This document shows, one piece after another, positions 63,329-64,000 of a stretch of DNA of 64,000 nucleotides. This DNA comes from Imbricaverruca yamaguchii (Eukaryota; Arthropoda; Thecostraca; Neoverrucidae): NCBI GenBank assembly GCA_034440575.1, contig JAOTOL010001306.1, forward strand, positions 1 to 64,000, written 5' to 3'. How positions within the stretch are numbered: position 1 is the first letter of the stretch; the number at the start of each line of letters is the position of its first letter. The notes below the pieces were generated by a model, which had not been told where the DNA came from, did not search any database, and was given only the letters and a program-made list of their open reading frames with translations. A program made the translations under genes and the position numbers.

Positions 63329-64000
63329 CTGCCAACACACCAACACCACCGCGTTATAGAGCGTACCGTCCTGCGATCTGGGTACCACCACTGTCTACAC
63401 TCTACACACCACACCGCTACAGAGCGTACCGTCCTGCGATCTGGGTACCACCACTGTATACACACCACACCGTTACAGAGTGTACCGTCCTGCGATCTGG
63501 GTACCACCACTGTATACACACCACACCGCTAAAGAGCGTACCGTCCTGCGACCTGGGTACCACCACTGTCTACACTCTACACACCACACCGCTACAGAGC
63601 GTACCGTCCTGCGACCTGGGTACCACCACTGTATACACACCACACTGTTACAGAGTGTACCCTCCTGCGATCTGGGTACCACCACTGTATACACACCACA
63701 CCGTTACAGAGTGTACCGTCCTGCGATCTGGGTACCACCACTGTCTACACACCACACCGTTACAGAGTGTACCGTCCTGCGACCTGGGTACCACCACTGT
63801 ATACACACCACACCGTTACAGAGTGTACCCTCCTGCGATCTGGGTACCACCACTGTATACACACCACACCGTTACAGAGTGTACCGTCCTGCGATCTGGG
63901 TACCACCACTGTATACACACCACACCGCTAAAGAGCGTACCGTCCTGCGACCTGGGTACCACCACTGTCTACAAAACCACACCGTTACAGAGTGTACCGT
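63329..64000 (-). repeat. 56-60 nt minisatellite with acceptor-like site, runs off the window
   Basis: At least 11 units. On the minus strand a unit reads GTGTGGTGTGTATACAG|TGG then TGGTACCCAGATCGCAGG and ACGGTACACTCTGTAACG. The exon at 63328 begins after GTGTGTTGGCAG with TGGTGGCGCC, so the unit carries the exon's acceptor and first bases. The array ends exactly at the exon. Confidence 0.92.

Overview
This window is eukaryotic nuclear DNA from a repeat-rich animal genome. Genes are split into short, GC-rich exons with canonical GT-AG introns, and the intergenic and intronic space is filled with non-LTR retrotransposons, tRNA-derived SINEs, DNA transposons, microsatellites and an unusual number of minisatellites. 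The gene content (a multi-Tudor protein and a modular WAP-domain protein) and the LINE/SINE landscape suggest an aquatic invertebrate, perhaps a crustacean; that taxonomic guess is weak.

Layout. 1-14 kb: no convincing host gene; a fold-back element, a duplicated segment, a degenerate satellite of about 125 bp period, (AT)n, (GA)n and (GACA)n tracts, and a 1.4 kb array of a 16-nt motif that flips orientation in the middle. 14-22 kb: a nearly intact CR1-like LINE on the minus strand (endonuclease plus reverse transcriptase) and two broken copies of a second LINE family in opposite orientations. 22.4-48.7 kb (+): a multi-exon gene for a protein of about 945 residues with three Tudor domains, reconstructed from 15-16 exons whose splice phases join without a frame error. 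Its introns hold a LINE fragment, SINEs, a 1.0 kb TTAA-flanked piggyBac-like element, a 3.5 kb hAT-like element with an exact 8-bp target-site duplication, and several minisatellites. 49-55 kb: no recognised gene, several arrays including one of 24 bp x about 75. 55-64 kb (-): at least four exons of a second gene encoding WAP four-disulfide-core domains and short cysteine modules, all phase 1-1 exons, each next to a minisatellite.

The most interesting pattern is shared by both genes: many of the minisatellites directly abut an exon, and the repeated unit contains a copy of that exon's own splice site plus the exon edge. At the exon starting at 36959 about 50 copies of a 64-65 bp unit each carry the 3' splice site and the first about 22 bases of the exon; the exon starting at 44052 has a similar array of about 48 copies. 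At least five other exons show the same arrangement, at acceptors or donors. This looks like recurrent local amplification seeded at exon-intron junctions, yielding dozens of decoy splice sites next to the real one. All functional statements are inferences from sequence; no alignment or expression data were available.
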